Below, piece by piece: positions 51,899 to 60,512 of a stretch of DNA of 64,000 bases. Source of the stretch: Micromonospora sp. NBC_01740 (GTDB lineage Bacteria; Actinomycetota; Actinomycetes; Mycobacteriales; Micromonosporaceae); NCBI RefSeq assembly GCF_035920365.1, contig NZ_CP109150.1, positions 2,976,001 through 3,040,000 of the forward strand. Reading direction: 5' to 3'. The notes under the pieces were generated by a model. That model had not been told where the DNA came from and did not search any database. It saw nothing but the letters and a program-made list of their open reading frames with translations. The position numbers were made by a program, and so were the translations under genes. Positions within the stretch are counted from its first letter, which is position 1; every line of letters starts with the position of its first letter.

Positions 51899-53515
51899 GT
51901 GCTGGACACCCTCGACGCCGCCGCGGTCCGCCGTTGGTGCGCGGGCGGGCTGGTCGCGCTCAAGCGCCACCAGGGCGAGATCGACGACCTGAACGTCTAC
52001 CCGGTGCCCGACGGCGACACCGGCACCAACATGGTGCTCACCCTCACCTCGGCCCAGCAGGCGCTCGCGATGGACCTCGGCACCCTCCCGGAGGACGGGC
52101 CCACCGCGCACGGGCACGCGTTGCGGCTGATGGCCCGGGGCGCGCTGCTGGGCGCGCGGGGCAACTCGGGGGTGATCCTGTCGCAGATCCTGCGCGGCTT
52201 CGCCGACGCCGTCGCCGCCGCGCCCGCCGTGCGGGGGCGCGAGCTGGCTGCCGCCCTGCGCGACGGCACCGCCGCCGCCTACGCCGCGGTCGCCCGCCCG
52301 GTCGAGGGCACGCTGCTCAGCGTCGTCGCCGCGGCGGCGCACGCCGCCGAGCGGGCCGACAGCGACGACCTGCGGGCGGTCGTCCGGGCGGCGGCGGGCG
52401 GGGCGGCGCACGCGTTGGCGCGCACCCCCGAGCAGCTTCCGGCGCTGGCCCGCGCTGGCGTGGTGGACGCCGGCGGCCAGGGCCTGTGCCTGCTGCTCGA
52501 CGCCCTGGTCGAGGTCGTGACCGGCGAGAGCCCCGAGCGTCCCGCGCCCGCGCCGCGCCCGGTCCGCCCGCCGGCCACCGCCGTGCGCGAGACCGGTTCC
52601 GAGGAGTACGCGTACGAGGTGCAGTTCCTGCTCGACGCCGGGCCGGAGGCGGTGGCCCGGCTGCGGGAGGAGCTGGCGGCCCTGGGTGACTCGCTGGTGG
52701 TCGTCGGCGACGGAAACGCCGGCACGGGCACCTGGAACGTGCACGTGCACGTCAACGACGTGGGCGCGGCCATCGAGGCGGGCGTGGTGGCCGGCCGGCC
52801 GCACCGCATCTCGGTGACCCGCTTCGCCGACCAGACCGCACCGGTGTCGCCCCCCGCGGCGGCGGACGGGCGGGCCGCCGTGGTGGTGGCCGCCGGCGCG
52901 GGCATCGCCGAGCTGTTCGCCGGCGAGGGCGCGACGGTGGTGCCCGGCAACCCGTCGATCGGCGAGCTGCTGGACGCGATCCGCGCCACCGGGGCGGCCC
53001 GCGTGGTGGTGCTGCCCAACGACCCCGACACGCAGGCGGTGGCGAACGCCGCCGCCCGGGAGGCGCACGGGCTCGGCGTGAAGGTCAGCGTGGTGCCGAC
53101 CCGCTCACCGGTGCAGGCGCTGGCCGCCCTCGCCGTACGCGACCCGGGGCGGCGCTTCGCCGACGACGTGATCGCGATGGCCGAGGCGGCCGGCGCGTGC
53201 CGCTACGCCGAGGTCTGCTACGCCCGCCGCGAGGCGCTGACCGTCGCCGGCCCCTGCCGTCCCGGCGACGTGCTGGCGCTGGTGGAGGGGGAGGTGCACC
53301 TGATCGGGTCCGACCTGACCGACACCTGCGCCGCCGTGGTCGACCGGATGCTCGGCGGCGGCGGTGAGCTGGTGACCCTGCTCTCGGGGGCGGACGCTCC
53401 CGACGGGCTGGCGGACGCGGTCCGCGAGCACGTCGGGCGGCGCTGGCCGTTCGTCGAGGTGCAGGCCTATCCGGGCGGGCAGCCGCACTATCCACTCCTG
53501 GTGGGGGTCGAATGA
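51899..53515 (+). CDS. DAK2-domain protein (FakA/YloV type)
   Basis: 538 residues from GTG 51899; an upstream frame exists but lacks conservation. The DAK2 nucleotide-binding domain has LNVYPVPDGDTGTNMVLTLTSA and LLGARGNSGVILSQILRGFAD, then VDAGGQGLCLLLDALVE. The C-terminal half (EYAYEVQFLLDAG ... DSLVVVGDGNAGTGTWNVHVHVNDVG ... VTLLSGADAPDGLADAV) is the FakA-type substrate-carrier-binding region. FakA phosphorylates fatty acids bound to FakB, but no FakB (DegV) lies here. It overlaps recG by 4 bases, a common pairing. Confidence 0.9.
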   Translation: MLDTLDAAAVRRWCAGGLVALKRHQGEIDDLNVYPVPDGDTGTNMVLTLTSAQQALAMDLGTLPEDGPTAHGHALRLMARGALLGARGNSGVILSQILRGFADAVAAAPAVRGRELAAALRDGTAAAYAAVARPVEGTLLSVVAAAAHAAERADSDDLRAVVRAAAGGAAHALARTPEQLPALARAGVVDAGGQGLCLLLDALVEVVTGESPERPAPAPRPVRPPATAVRETGSEEYAYEVQFLLDAGPEAVARLREELAALGDSLVVVGDGNAGTGTWNVHVHVNDVGAAIEAGVVAGRPHRISVTRFADQTAPVSPPAAADGRAAVVVAAGAGIAELFAGEGATVVPGNPSIGELLDAIRATGAARVVVLPNDPDTQAVANAAAREAHGLGVKVSVVPTRSPVQALAALAVRDPGRRFADDVIAMAEAAGACRYAEVCYARREALTVAGPCRPGDVLALVEGEVHLIGSDLTDTCAAVVDRMLGGGGELVTLLSGADAPDGLADAVREHVGRRWPFVEVQAYPGGQPHYPLLVGVE

Positions 53516-55713
53516 CGTCCGAGCCGGCCACGATGGACACGCCGCTGAAGAAGCTGGTCGGCGAGAAGACCGCGAAGGCCCTCGCCGGGCACCTCGACCT
53601 GCACACCGCCGGTGACCTGGTCTACCACTTCCCGCGCCGCTACGACGAGCGCGGCGAGCACACCGACATCCGGTCGCTCGACGTCGGCGAGCAGGCCACC
53701 GTGCTGGCCCAGGTGCAGCGCACCGCCGTACGCCCGATGCGCCAGCGCCGGGGCAACCTGCTGGAGGTGACGGTCGGCGACGGCTCGGGCGGCACCCTGA
53801 CCCTGACCTTCTTCGGCAACCAGGCCTGGCGCGAGCGCGAGCTGCGCCCCGGCCGGTGGGGGCTCTTCGCCGGCAAGGTCACCGAGTTCCGGGGCAAGCG
53901 GCAGCTCAACGGCCCGGAGTACGTCCTGCTCGGCGAGGGCGGCGACGGCGAGGCGGCGGCCAACGAGGAGATCGAGGAGTTCGCGGGCGCGCTGATCCCG
54001 GTCTACCCGGCCGCCGCGGCGGTGCCCACCTGGGTGATCGCCCGCTGCGTCCGGGTGGTGCTGGACACGTTCACCGCGCCGGAGGATCCGCTGCCCGCGA
54101 CCCTGCGGGCGAGCCGCAACCTGGGCGGCATCGGCACGGCGCTGCGCGAGATCCACCGGCCGACCAGCAAGGAGGCGCTCTACCGGGCCCGGCACCGGCT
54201 CAAGTGGGACGAGGCCTTCGCCGTGCAGCTCACCCTGGTGCAGCGCAAGCACCGCGCCGCCGCCTCGCCGGCCCGGCCCCGCCCGGCGAAGCCCGGCGGC
54301 CTGCTCGACGCCTTCGACGCCCGGCTGCCCTACGAGCTGACGCCCGGCCAGCACGACGTGGGCGTGGAGATCGCGGCGGACCTGGCCACGGCCCACCCGA
54401 TGCACCGGCTGCTCCAGGGCGAGGTCGGCTCCGGCAAGACGGTGGTCGCGCTGCGCGCGATGCTCCAGGTGGTCGACGCGGGCGGGCAGGCCGCGCTGCT
54501 GGCCCCGACCGAGGTGCTCGCCGCGCAGCACCACCGGGGCATCCTCGACCTGCTGGGGCCGCTCGGGCGGGCCGGCGAGCTGGGCGCGGCCGACGACGCC
54601 ACCCGGGTCGAGCTGGTCACCGGCTCGCTGGGCGCGGCGGCCCGGCGGCGGGCCCTGGCCGAGGTCGCCGGCGGCGCCGCCGGCATCGTGCTCGGCACCC
54701 ACGCCCTGCTCTACGAGGGCGTCGACTTCGCCGACCTCGGCCTGGTGGTGGTCGACGAGCAGCACCGCTTCGGCGTGGAGCAGCGCGACGCGCTGCGCGC
54801 CAAGGCCGAGCAGCCGCCGCACGTGCTGGTGATGACGGCCACCCCGATCCCGCGCACGGTGGCGATGACCGTCTACGGCGACCTGGAGACCTCCACGCTC
54901 TCCCAGCTGCCGCAGGGCCGCTCGCCGATCGCCTCGCACGTGGTTCCGGTCGCCGAGAAGCCGGCCTTCCTGGACCGGGCCTGGCGCCGGGTGCGCGAGG
55001 AGGTGGCCGCCGGGCACCAGGCGTACGTCGTCTGCCCGCGCATCGGGGAGGGGCCGGCGAGCGAGGAGGAGCCGCCGCCGGAGGACGACAACGGGCGGCG
55101 GCCGCCGATGGCGGTCACCGAGGTGGCGCCGTTGCTCGCCGAGGGGCCGCTGCACGGCCTGCGCATCGGCGTGCTGCACGGCCGGCTGCCGGCCGACGAG
55201 AAGGACGCGGTGATGCGCTCCTTCGCGGCCGGCGACCTCGACGTGCTGGTCGCCACGACCGTGGTCGAGGTGGGCGTCAACGTGCCGAACGCGACCGTGA
55301 TGATCGTGCTCGACGCCGACCGGTTCGGCGTCTCCCAGCTGCACCAGCTGCGCGGCCGGGTCGGCCGGGGCTCCGCCCCGGGGCTCTGCCTGCTGGTCAC
55401 CGAGGCGCTGGAGGGCACGCCCGCGCGGGAGCGGCTCGACGCGGTGGCCTCCACCACCGACGGGTTCAAGCTCGCCGAGCTGGATCTGGAGCAGCGCCGG
55501 GAGGGCGACGTGCTGGGCGCCACCCAGTCGGGGCGCCGCTCGCACCTGCGGCTGCTCTCGCTGCTGCGCGACGCCGACCTGATCCGCGACGCCCGGGCCG
55601 AGGCGATCGCCCTGGTCGAGGAGGACCCGGAGCTGGCCCGGCACCCGGCGCTGGCCGCGTCGGTGGCGGCCCTGGTCGACGAGGAACGCGCCGAATACCT
55701 GGAGAAGGGCTGA
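53512..55713 (+). CDS. recG: ATP-dependent DNA helicase RecG
   Basis: 733 residues. Fork-reversal and junction-branch-migration helicase. N-terminal wedge domain (GDLVYHFPRRYDERGEHTDI, LLEVTVGDGSGGTLTLTFFGNQ), Walker A LLQGEVGSGKTVVALRAM, motif II VVVDEQHRFGVEQR, motif III VMTATPIPRTVAMTVYGDLE, and motif VI HQLRGRVGRGSAPGLCLLV. Start overlaps the DAK2 stop. Confidence 0.97.
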   Translation: MTSEPATMDTPLKKLVGEKTAKALAGHLDLHTAGDLVYHFPRRYDERGEHTDIRSLDVGEQATVLAQVQRTAVRPMRQRRGNLLEVTVGDGSGGTLTLTFFGNQAWRERELRPGRWGLFAGKVTEFRGKRQLNGPEYVLLGEGGDGEAAANEEIEEFAGALIPVYPAAAAVPTWVIARCVRVVLDTFTAPEDPLPATLRASRNLGGIGTALREIHRPTSKEALYRARHRLKWDEAFAVQLTLVQRKHRAAASPARPRPAKPGGLLDAFDARLPYELTPGQHDVGVEIAADLATAHPMHRLLQGEVGSGKTVVALRAMLQVVDAGGQAALLAPTEVLAAQHHRGILDLLGPLGRAGELGAADDATRVELVTGSLGAAARRRALAEVAGGAAGIVLGTHALLYEGVDFADLGLVVVDEQHRFGVEQRDALRAKAEQPPHVLVMTATPIPRTVAMTVYGDLETSTLSQLPQGRSPIASHVVPVAEKPAFLDRAWRRVREEVAAGHQAYVVCPRIGEGPASEEEPPPEDDNGRRPPMAVTEVAPLLAEGPLHGLRIGVLHGRLPADEKDAVMRSFAAGDLDVLVATTVVEVGVNVPNATVMIVLDADRFGVSQLHQLRGRVGRGSAPGLCLLVTEALEGTPARERLDAVASTTDGFKLAELDLEQRREGDVLGATQSGRRSHLRLLSLLRDADLIRDARAEAIALVEEDPELARHPALAASVAALVDEERAEYLEKG

Positions 55714-55715
55714 TC

Positions 55716-55728
55716 TAGGCTTCGAAGG
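55716..55728 (+). promoter_or_regulatory. Leaderless-type promoter -10 box
   Basis: TAGGCT (55716-55721), 7 bases before ATG 55729; same hexamer as before the DAK2 and mutT1 genes. Confidence 0.5.
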
Positions 55729-56670
55729 ATGTCGGCATCCTCATTAGACAGTGGCGTGCTCCTGCTGGCCCGGGGCGACGAGATCGTGACGGAACAGGTC
55801 GCCGGGGTGGCCGATCGGAGCACCGGTGTCCACTGCGCTTCCGGGACCCGGTTCCAGATCGCCTCGATCAGCAAGCAGATGGCCGCCGCGGCGGTGCTGC
55901 TGCTCGCCGAGCGGGGTGCGCTGAGCCTGTCCGATCCGGTCGTGCGCTGGCTGCCCGGCCCGCCGCCGGAATGGTCCGGCATCACGCTGCACCACCTGCT
56001 CACCCACACCTCGGGCCTGGGCCACTGGGAGCAGTACCCGGCGGTCGATCTCGCCGACCCGGCTGAGCCGGACGACCTGCTCGGCTCGTTCGCCGCGGTG
56101 CCGCCGCTGTTCCGGCCCGGAGCCGGGTGGCACTACAGCAGCCCCGGCTACGTGCTGTTGGCCCGGGCCGTCGAGCGCGCGGCCGACCGGCCGTACGCCG
56201 AGTTCCTCGCCGAGGAGGTCTTCGCGCCGCTGGGCATGACGGGCAGCTTCGCCGGTGCGGGCGACGGACGGCCGGACGTGGCGGTCGGACACGAGGGCGG
56301 CCGTCCGGTGCCGTCCTGGGACCTGGCGACCGTGGGCATGGGCGCGGGTGACGTCTGGTGCACCGGGACGGACCTGCTCACCTGGCTCGACGTGCCGCGC
56401 CGGGGCCGGCTGCTCGCCCCGGCCTCGGTGACGGCGATGACCGCTGCGCACGCGCCCACCGGCCGGCCCGGGGAGGCGTACGGCTACGGGTTCTTCGTCG
56501 GCCCGCTGGCCGGCAGGCGGGCGCTGCACCACTCGGGGGACAACGGCGGCTACAAGGCGTTCGCGGCCTGGCTGCCCGACTCGGACCAGCGGCTCGTGCT
56601 GCTGACCAACCAGGCCGAGGTCGACCCGGTCACGGTCACGTCGGTGCTCGGTCCTCCCGAGGTGCGTTGA
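55729..56670 (+). CDS. Serine hydrolase, beta-lactamase/DD-peptidase family
   Basis: 313 residues without signal peptide. Serine-active motif SISK (FQIASISKQM), second motif YSSPGY where classic enzymes have YxN, and third HHSGDNGG (HxG). This is the class C-like esterase/beta-lactamase clan. Cytoplasmic location and unusual Tyr motif suggest an esterase or amidase more than antibiotic resistance. Substrate unknown. Confidence 0.88.
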   Translation: MSASSLDSGVLLLARGDEIVTEQVAGVADRSTGVHCASGTRFQIASISKQMAAAAVLLLAERGALSLSDPVVRWLPGPPPEWSGITLHHLLTHTSGLGHWEQYPAVDLADPAEPDDLLGSFAAVPPLFRPGAGWHYSSPGYVLLARAVERAADRPYAEFLAEEVFAPLGMTGSFAGAGDGRPDVAVGHEGGRPVPSWDLATVGMGAGDVWCTGTDLLTWLDVPRRGRLLAPASVTAMTAAHAPTGRPGEAYGYGFFVGPLAGRRALHHSGDNGGYKAFAAWLPDSDQRLVLLTNQAEVDPVTVTSVLGPPEVR

Positions 56671-56788
56671 TCGGGTGCGGACGCCGACCGGGTGGCGGGC
56701 GTGCCGCGGTGCGGGCCGGCGGGGCCGACAGGTCGTGGCGGGTCCGCTCGTCGCCTCGGGTGCTTCGTCCACCGGCCGGGCCGTCGCG

Positions 56789-56800
56789 TAGCGTCGGGGC
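56789..56800 (+). promoter_or_regulatory. Leaderless-type promoter -10 box before rsmD
   Basis: TAGCGT (56789-56794), 6 bases before ATG 56801. Confidence 0.5.
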
Positions 56801-56821
56801 ATGGGCAGGGAGCGACGGTGA
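56801..56821 (+). CDS. Six-codon leaderless ORF coupled to rsmD
   Basis: MGRERR from ATG 56801, 6 bases after TAGCGT. Its TGA overlaps the rsmD GTG (56818). Contains GGCAGGGAGC, a ribosome site for rsmD. Inferred coupling. Confidence 0.35.
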   Translation: MGRERR

Positions 56822-57381
56822 CCCGGATCGTGGCCGGAACCCTTGGCGGGCGGCGGATCGCCGCGCCGCCCGGCGCGGGCACCCGGCCCACGTCGGACCG
56901 GGTGCGCGAGGCGCTGTTCAGCGCCGTGCAGGCCGAGGTCGACCTGGCCGGCGCCCGCTTCGCCGACCTCTACGCCGGCTCCGGGGCGGTCGGCCTGGAG
57001 GCCCTCTCCCGGGGGGCCGCGCACGTGCTGCTGGTGGAGTCCGACCCCCGGGCGGCCCGGGTGGTCCGGGAGAACGTGGCCGCGTTGCGCGCCGCCCCGG
57101 CCGCCCGGCTGGTCACCGGCAAAGTCGCCACCGTGCTGGCGGCCGGCCCGGACGGCGACCCGTACGACGTGGTCTTCGCCGACCCGCCCTACGCGGTGCC
57201 GGACACGGAGATCACGGCGATGCTCGTCGCGCTGGTCGACGGCGGCTGGCTGGCCCCGGACGCCCTGGTGGTGGTGGAGCGGTCCAGCCGCACGGGGCCC
57301 GTCGGGTGGGTGCAGGGCATCACCGGCGAGCGCAGCCGGCGCTACGGCGAGACGACCCTTTGGTACGGTCGCCGATCATGA
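56818..57381 (+). CDS. rsmD: 16S rRNA (guanine(966)-N2)-methyltransferase
   Basis: 187 residues from GTG 56818. SAM methylase with FADLYAGSGAVGLEALSRGAAHVLLVESDPRAARVVREN (SAM binding) and VVFADPPYAV (catalytic NPPY/DPPY). RIVAGTLGGRRIAAPPGAGTRPTSDRVREALFSAV at the start is the RsmD hallmark. Methylates G966 of 16S rRNA. coaD overlaps its stop codon, the usual rsmD-coaD pair. Confidence 0.95.
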   Translation: MTRIVAGTLGGRRIAAPPGAGTRPTSDRVREALFSAVQAEVDLAGARFADLYAGSGAVGLEALSRGAAHVLLVESDPRAARVVRENVAALRAAPAARLVTGKVATVLAAGPDGDPYDVVFADPPYAVPDTEITAMLVALVDGGWLAPDALVVVERSSRTGPVGWVQGITGERSRRYGETTLWYGRRS

Positions 57382-57866
57382 GACGTGCGGTGTGTCCCGG
57401 CTCGTTCGATCCGGTCACCAACGGGCACCTCGACATCGTCGGCCGGGCGAGCCGGCTGTTCGACGAGGTGATCGTGGGCGTGCTGGTCAACCAGTCGAAG
57501 AGCGGCCTGTTCACCGTCGAGGAGCGGATCGACATGCTCCGCGAGGTGACCGCCTCCTACGACAACGTCCGGGTCGAGTCGTTCCGCGGCCTGCTTGTCG
57601 ACTTCTGTCGGGCGCAGCAGGCGAGCGTCCTGATCAAGGGCCTGCGGGCGGTCAGCGACTTCGACTACGAGTTGCAGATGGCGCAGATGAACATCGGCCT
57701 GGCCGGCGTCGAGACCCTGTTCATGCCGACCAATCCGCTCTACTCGTTCCTCTCCTCGAGCCTGGTCAAGGACGTGGCGAAGTGGGGCGGCGACATCTCC
57801 GCCCACGTGCCCGACCGGGTCCGCGAGGAGTTGAGCGCCCGGCTCGTCCCGCCGTCGCGCGACTGA
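57378..57866 (+). CDS. coaD: Phosphopantetheine adenylyltransferase
   Basis: 162 residues. Fourth step of CoA synthesis. PGSFDPVTNGHLDIVGRASRLFDEVIVGVLVN has the (T/V)xGH nucleotidyl motif. Also RGLLVDFCR, KGLRAVSDFDYELQMAQMN, TNPLYSFLSSSLVKDVAKWGGD. ATG overlaps the rsmD stop (ATGA). Confidence 0.97.
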   Translation: MRRAVCPGSFDPVTNGHLDIVGRASRLFDEVIVGVLVNQSKSGLFTVEERIDMLREVTASYDNVRVESFRGLLVDFCRAQQASVLIKGLRAVSDFDYELQMAQMNIGLAGVETLFMPTNPLYSFLSSSLVKDVAKWGGDISAHVPDRVREELSARLVPPSRD

Positions 57867-57877
57867 CCGCCCGGGGC

Positions 57878-57915
57878 CGCAGTTCCCGCCGGCACCGTGC
57901 CCGGCGGGGACTGCG
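57878..57915 (+). terminator. Terminator after coaD
   Basis: CGCAGTTCCCGCCGG (57878-57892) pairs with 57901-57915 (one G-U). Confidence 0.7.
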
Positions 57916-57973
57916 CCGTGGCGTACCGCGACGCGCCGGGCCGGGGTGAGCGGTGCGCTGTGGTCGGGGCGCG

Positions 57974-58017
57974 ACATGATGTGTGCAGCGGGAAACCGGC
58001 CGTAGCCCGCATCATGT
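57974..58017. promoter_or_regulatory. Long dyad upstream of sepIVA
   Basis: ACATGATG (57974-57981) is the exact complement of CATCATGT (58010-58017). GCGGG/CCCGC continue the stem inside, with a 6-base bulge. It ends 35 bases before the GTG of sepIVA. It may be an operator or an mRNA leader hairpin. Not identified. Confidence 0.45.
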
Positions 58018-58052
58018 AGGTCGGCCCGACGAACGACAGGAGTGAGGTACCG

Positions 58053-58550
58053 GTGGACCCGCTCGATCGCATCGACGAACTGATCGCCATGGTGGAGCAG
58101 GCGCGCTCCGTCCCGATGTCGCGCAACAACTGCATGGTCGACCGGGGTGAGTTCATCGCGATCCTCGATGAGCTGCGCGCCGAACTCCCCGCCGACCTGC
58201 GTCGGGCCGCCGCGCTGCTGGACGAGCGGGACAAGATCATGGAGGCCGGCAAGCGCGAGGCCGACCGGATCATCAGCGAGGGTGAGGCGGAACACGCCCG
58301 GCTGGTCTCGGTGAACGAGATCACGGTCTCCGCCGAGCACGAGGGCGCGCGGATCATCGCGGAGGCCCGCGCCGAGGCGCAGCGCCTGCGCGAGGAGGTC
58401 GACGACTACGTCGACACCGCGCTGGCCAACTTCGAGCAGTTCCTCACCCGGGCGCTGGCCTCGATAGAACGCGGGCGGGACAAGATGCACGCGCTGCGCG
58501 AGATCGGCACCTTCGGTGGGGAGGAGGCGGACCGCCCGCTACCCTTCTGA
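58053..58550 (+). CDS. sepIVA: SepIVA-like coiled-coil division protein
   Basis: 165 residues from GTG, with AGGAGTGAGG upstream. DIVIVA-like N-terminus (MDPLDRIDELIAMVEQARSVPMSRNNCMVDRGEFIAILDELRAELP) followed by long coiled coil (LLDERDKIMEAGKREADRIISEGEAEHARLVSVNEI ... RAEAQRLREEVDDYVDTALANFEQFLTRAL). In mycobacteria SepIVA is essential for division and sits next to the DUF177, rnc and mutM genes, as here. Some pipelines would call it ATP synthase subunit B-like. Confidence 0.85.
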   Translation: MDPLDRIDELIAMVEQARSVPMSRNNCMVDRGEFIAILDELRAELPADLRRAAALLDERDKIMEAGKREADRIISEGEAEHARLVSVNEITVSAEHEGARIIAEARAEAQRLREEVDDYVDTALANFEQFLTRALASIERGRDKMHALREIGTFGGEEADRPLPF

Positions 58551-58659
58551 GCGGCACCTCACCAGCCGGCAGATGGGGCGGGCGCCGCCCCCGGTTCGAC
58601 GGTCCGGCGGTCGCCCAGGTAACCTTTTTTGTCGGCCTCTCACCGGCCGGAGTCTGACT

Positions 58660-59223
58660 ATGCCCAAACACACGCCTTCGACACTCAACCCCAGGTCGCC
58701 GCTGGTCCTCGACACGAGGGAGCTGCCGCGCCGGCCTGGTGCGTTGCGTACGGAAAAGCGGGTGGTGCCGGCACCGGCGGACCTCGGCGGCGAGATGATC
58801 GCCGTGCCGCAGGGCGCTGACCTCGACCTCGACCTGAGGTTGGAGTCGGTGTCCGAGGGCGTGCTCGTCTCCGGGACCGTCAGCGGTCGCGTCCGGGGCG
58901 AGTGCGGTCGCTGCCTTCGCGAGATCGACGACTCGCTGGCCGTGCGGATCCAGGAGCTGTACGCGTACGAGAACAGCACCACGGACACCACGACCGACGA
59001 GGACGAGGTGGGCCGGATGCAGGGCGATCTGATCGACCTGGAACCGGCGCTGCGGGACGCGGTGGTGCTCACGCTGCCGACCAACCCGCTCTGCCGGGAG
59101 GACTGCCCAGGCCTGTGCCCCGAATGCGGGGTGCACTTGGACGATCTGCCGGCCGACCACAGTCACGAGCAGATCGACCCGCGTTGGGCGGGCCTGTCGC
59201 AACTGAACCGTAAAGAGGAGTAG
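58660..59223 (+). CDS. DUF177 (YceD) protein
   Basis: 187 residues from ATG 58660. YceD family, found upstream of rpmF in most bacteria and implicated in 23S rRNA processing. Conserved GTVSGRVRGECGRCLREIDDSLAVRIQELY and CPGLCPECGVHLDDLP, with Cys pairs that suggest a metal site. TAACCT (about 58620) upstream may be its -10. The frame extends upstream without conservation. rpmF follows after 5 bases. Confidence 0.88.
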   Translation: MPKHTPSTLNPRSPLVLDTRELPRRPGALRTEKRVVPAPADLGGEMIAVPQGADLDLDLRLESVSEGVLVSGTVSGRVRGECGRCLREIDDSLAVRIQELYAYENSTTDTTTDEDEVGRMQGDLIDLEPALRDAVVLTLPTNPLCREDCPGLCPECGVHLDDLPADHSHEQIDPRWAGLSQLNRKEE

Positions 59224-59228
59224 GAACC

Positions 59229-59402
59229 GTGGCCGTCCCCAAGCGCAAGATGTCGCGCAGCAACACCCGCGCCCGCCGGGCGAACTGGAAGGCGACCGTG
59301 GTCGCGACCGTGGCCTGCCCCCAGTGCAAGTCGGCGAAGCTGCCCCACGCCGCCTGCTCCGTCTGCGGCACCTACAACGGCCGCCAGGTCCTCGAGGTCT
59401 GA
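59229..59402 (+). CDS. rpmF: 50S ribosomal protein L32
   Basis: 57 residues from GTG, MAVPKRKMSRSNTRARRANW then CPQCKSAKLPHAACSVCGTYNGRQVLEV. Two CxxC pairs show the zinc-binding form. GAGGAGTAGGA precedes the start. Too short for many ORF scans but unmistakable. Confidence 0.96.
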   Translation: MAVPKRKMSRSNTRARRANWKATVVATVACPQCKSAKLPHAACSVCGTYNGRQVLEV

Positions 59403-59485
59403 CCTGGACGCCGAGTGACGCCCCCGACCCCTGGTCGGGCGGCGCGCGCACCCTGGCAATCGCCCGGTGCCCCGGCTCCCTCCGA

Positions 59486-59511
59486 CGCCGGCCGGCCTGT
59501 TCCGGCCGGCG
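59486..59511 (+). terminator. Hairpin between rpmF and plsX
   Basis: CGCCGGCCGG (59486-59495) pairs perfectly with 59502-59511; loop CCTGTT. It ends 5 bases before the plsX ATG, so it may terminate rpmF and also mask the plsX ribosome site. Confidence 0.6.
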
Positions 59512-59516
59512 TTCCG

Positions 59517-60512
59517 ATGGAGCCGGGCACCGCGCGGATCGCCGTTGACCTCCTCGGCGGGGACGACGCTCCCGCCGTCGTGGTTGACGGCGCTCTGCGG
59601 GCCGTGCGCGCCGACCCGGACCTGCATCTGCTGCTCGTCGGCCCGGCCGAGGCCGCCGGCGAGGTGATCCGCGCCCTCGACCCGGCACAGCGTGCCCGGG
59701 TCACCGTGCGGCCGGTCCGCGCCGTCGTCGGCATGGCCGACCATCCCGTGGCCGCCCGTGCCGACAGCACCGTCCGCGCGGTGGTGCACGCCGTCCGCGA
59801 CGGCGTCGCCGACGCGCTCGTCTCCGCCGGGTCCACCGGCGCCACCGTCACCGCCGTCGCGCTCGGCCTCGGCCGCTGGCCGGACGTGCGCCGGCCCGCG
59901 CTGATCGCCACCCTGCCGGCCGTCGCCGGCCCGGTGGTCCTGCTGGACGTGGGCGGCTCGCTGGAGCCGCGCCCGGCCACCCTGGCCCGCCACGCCGTGC
60001 TCGGCGCCGCCTACGCGGCGGTGGCCCACGCCGTCGTCGCGCCCCGGGTGGGGCTGCTGTCGGTGGGCACCGAGGCGGGCAAGGGCGATCGCGCCCGCCG
60101 GCTCGCCGATCCCGTCCTCGCCGCCGCGTCGCTGCCCTGCGACGGCCGCTACGTCGGCCTGGTCGAGGGGTACGACGTCTCCCTCGGCACGCGCGCCGAT
60201 GTGGTGGTCACCGACGGGTTCACCGGTAACGTGCTGCTCAAGGCGATCGAGGGTGCGTACGCGATGGCCGGCGGGCCCCCGTCCGGCGGCGGCGCCCCGC
60301 GCGCGGCGGCCCTGCTCGGGGTCGCCGGGACGGTCGTCGTCTGCCACGGCGCCGCCCGCGCCGAGGACGTCGCCGCGGGCATCGCGCTGGCCGCCCATCT
60401 CTGGCGACGACGCGCCACCGACCACGTCCGCGCGCTGCTCGACGGCGCCGAGGCGGGCGACCGCGAGGAACGCACCGACCGCTCCACCGACACCGAGGTA
60501 CCCACATCATGA
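59517..60512 (+). CDS. plsX: Phosphate acyltransferase PlsX
   Basis: 331 residues from ATG 59517 ([19 protein letters not shown]). A GTG at 59415 would add 34 unconserved residues and place the hairpin inside the gene. It transfers acyl groups from acyl-ACP to phosphate for phospholipid synthesis. Motifs: [10 protein letters not shown] (canonical VDxMGGDxxP), [20 protein letters not shown], and [19 protein letters not shown]. The several changes from consensus show a diverged actinobacterial form. Overlaps rnc by 4 bases. Confidence 0.88.
   Translation: MEPGTARIAVDLLGGDDAPAVVVDGALRAVRADPDLHLLLVGPAEAAGEVIRALDPAQRARVTVRPVRAVVGMADHPVAARADSTVRAVVHAVRDGVADALVSAGSTGATVTAVALGLGRWPDVRRPALIATLPAVAGPVVLLDVGGSLEPRPATLARHAVLGAAYAAVAHAVVAPRVGLLSVGTEAGKGDRARRLADPVLAAASLPCDGRYVGLVEGYDVSLGTRADVVVTDGFTGNVLLKAIEGAYAMAGGPPSGGGAPRAAALLGVAGTVVVCHGAARAEDVAAGIALAAHLWRRRATDHVRALLDGAEAGDREERTDRSTDTEVPTS

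Noticed and set aside
53488..55644. A 718-codon minus-strand frame
   Set aside because: Antisense to recG, which has all helicase motifs; composition is typical of a shadow frame.
55729..56670. Beta-lactamase resistance gene
   Set aside because: No signal peptide and a changed Tyr motif; the family is mostly esterases and peptidases, so resistance is not supported.
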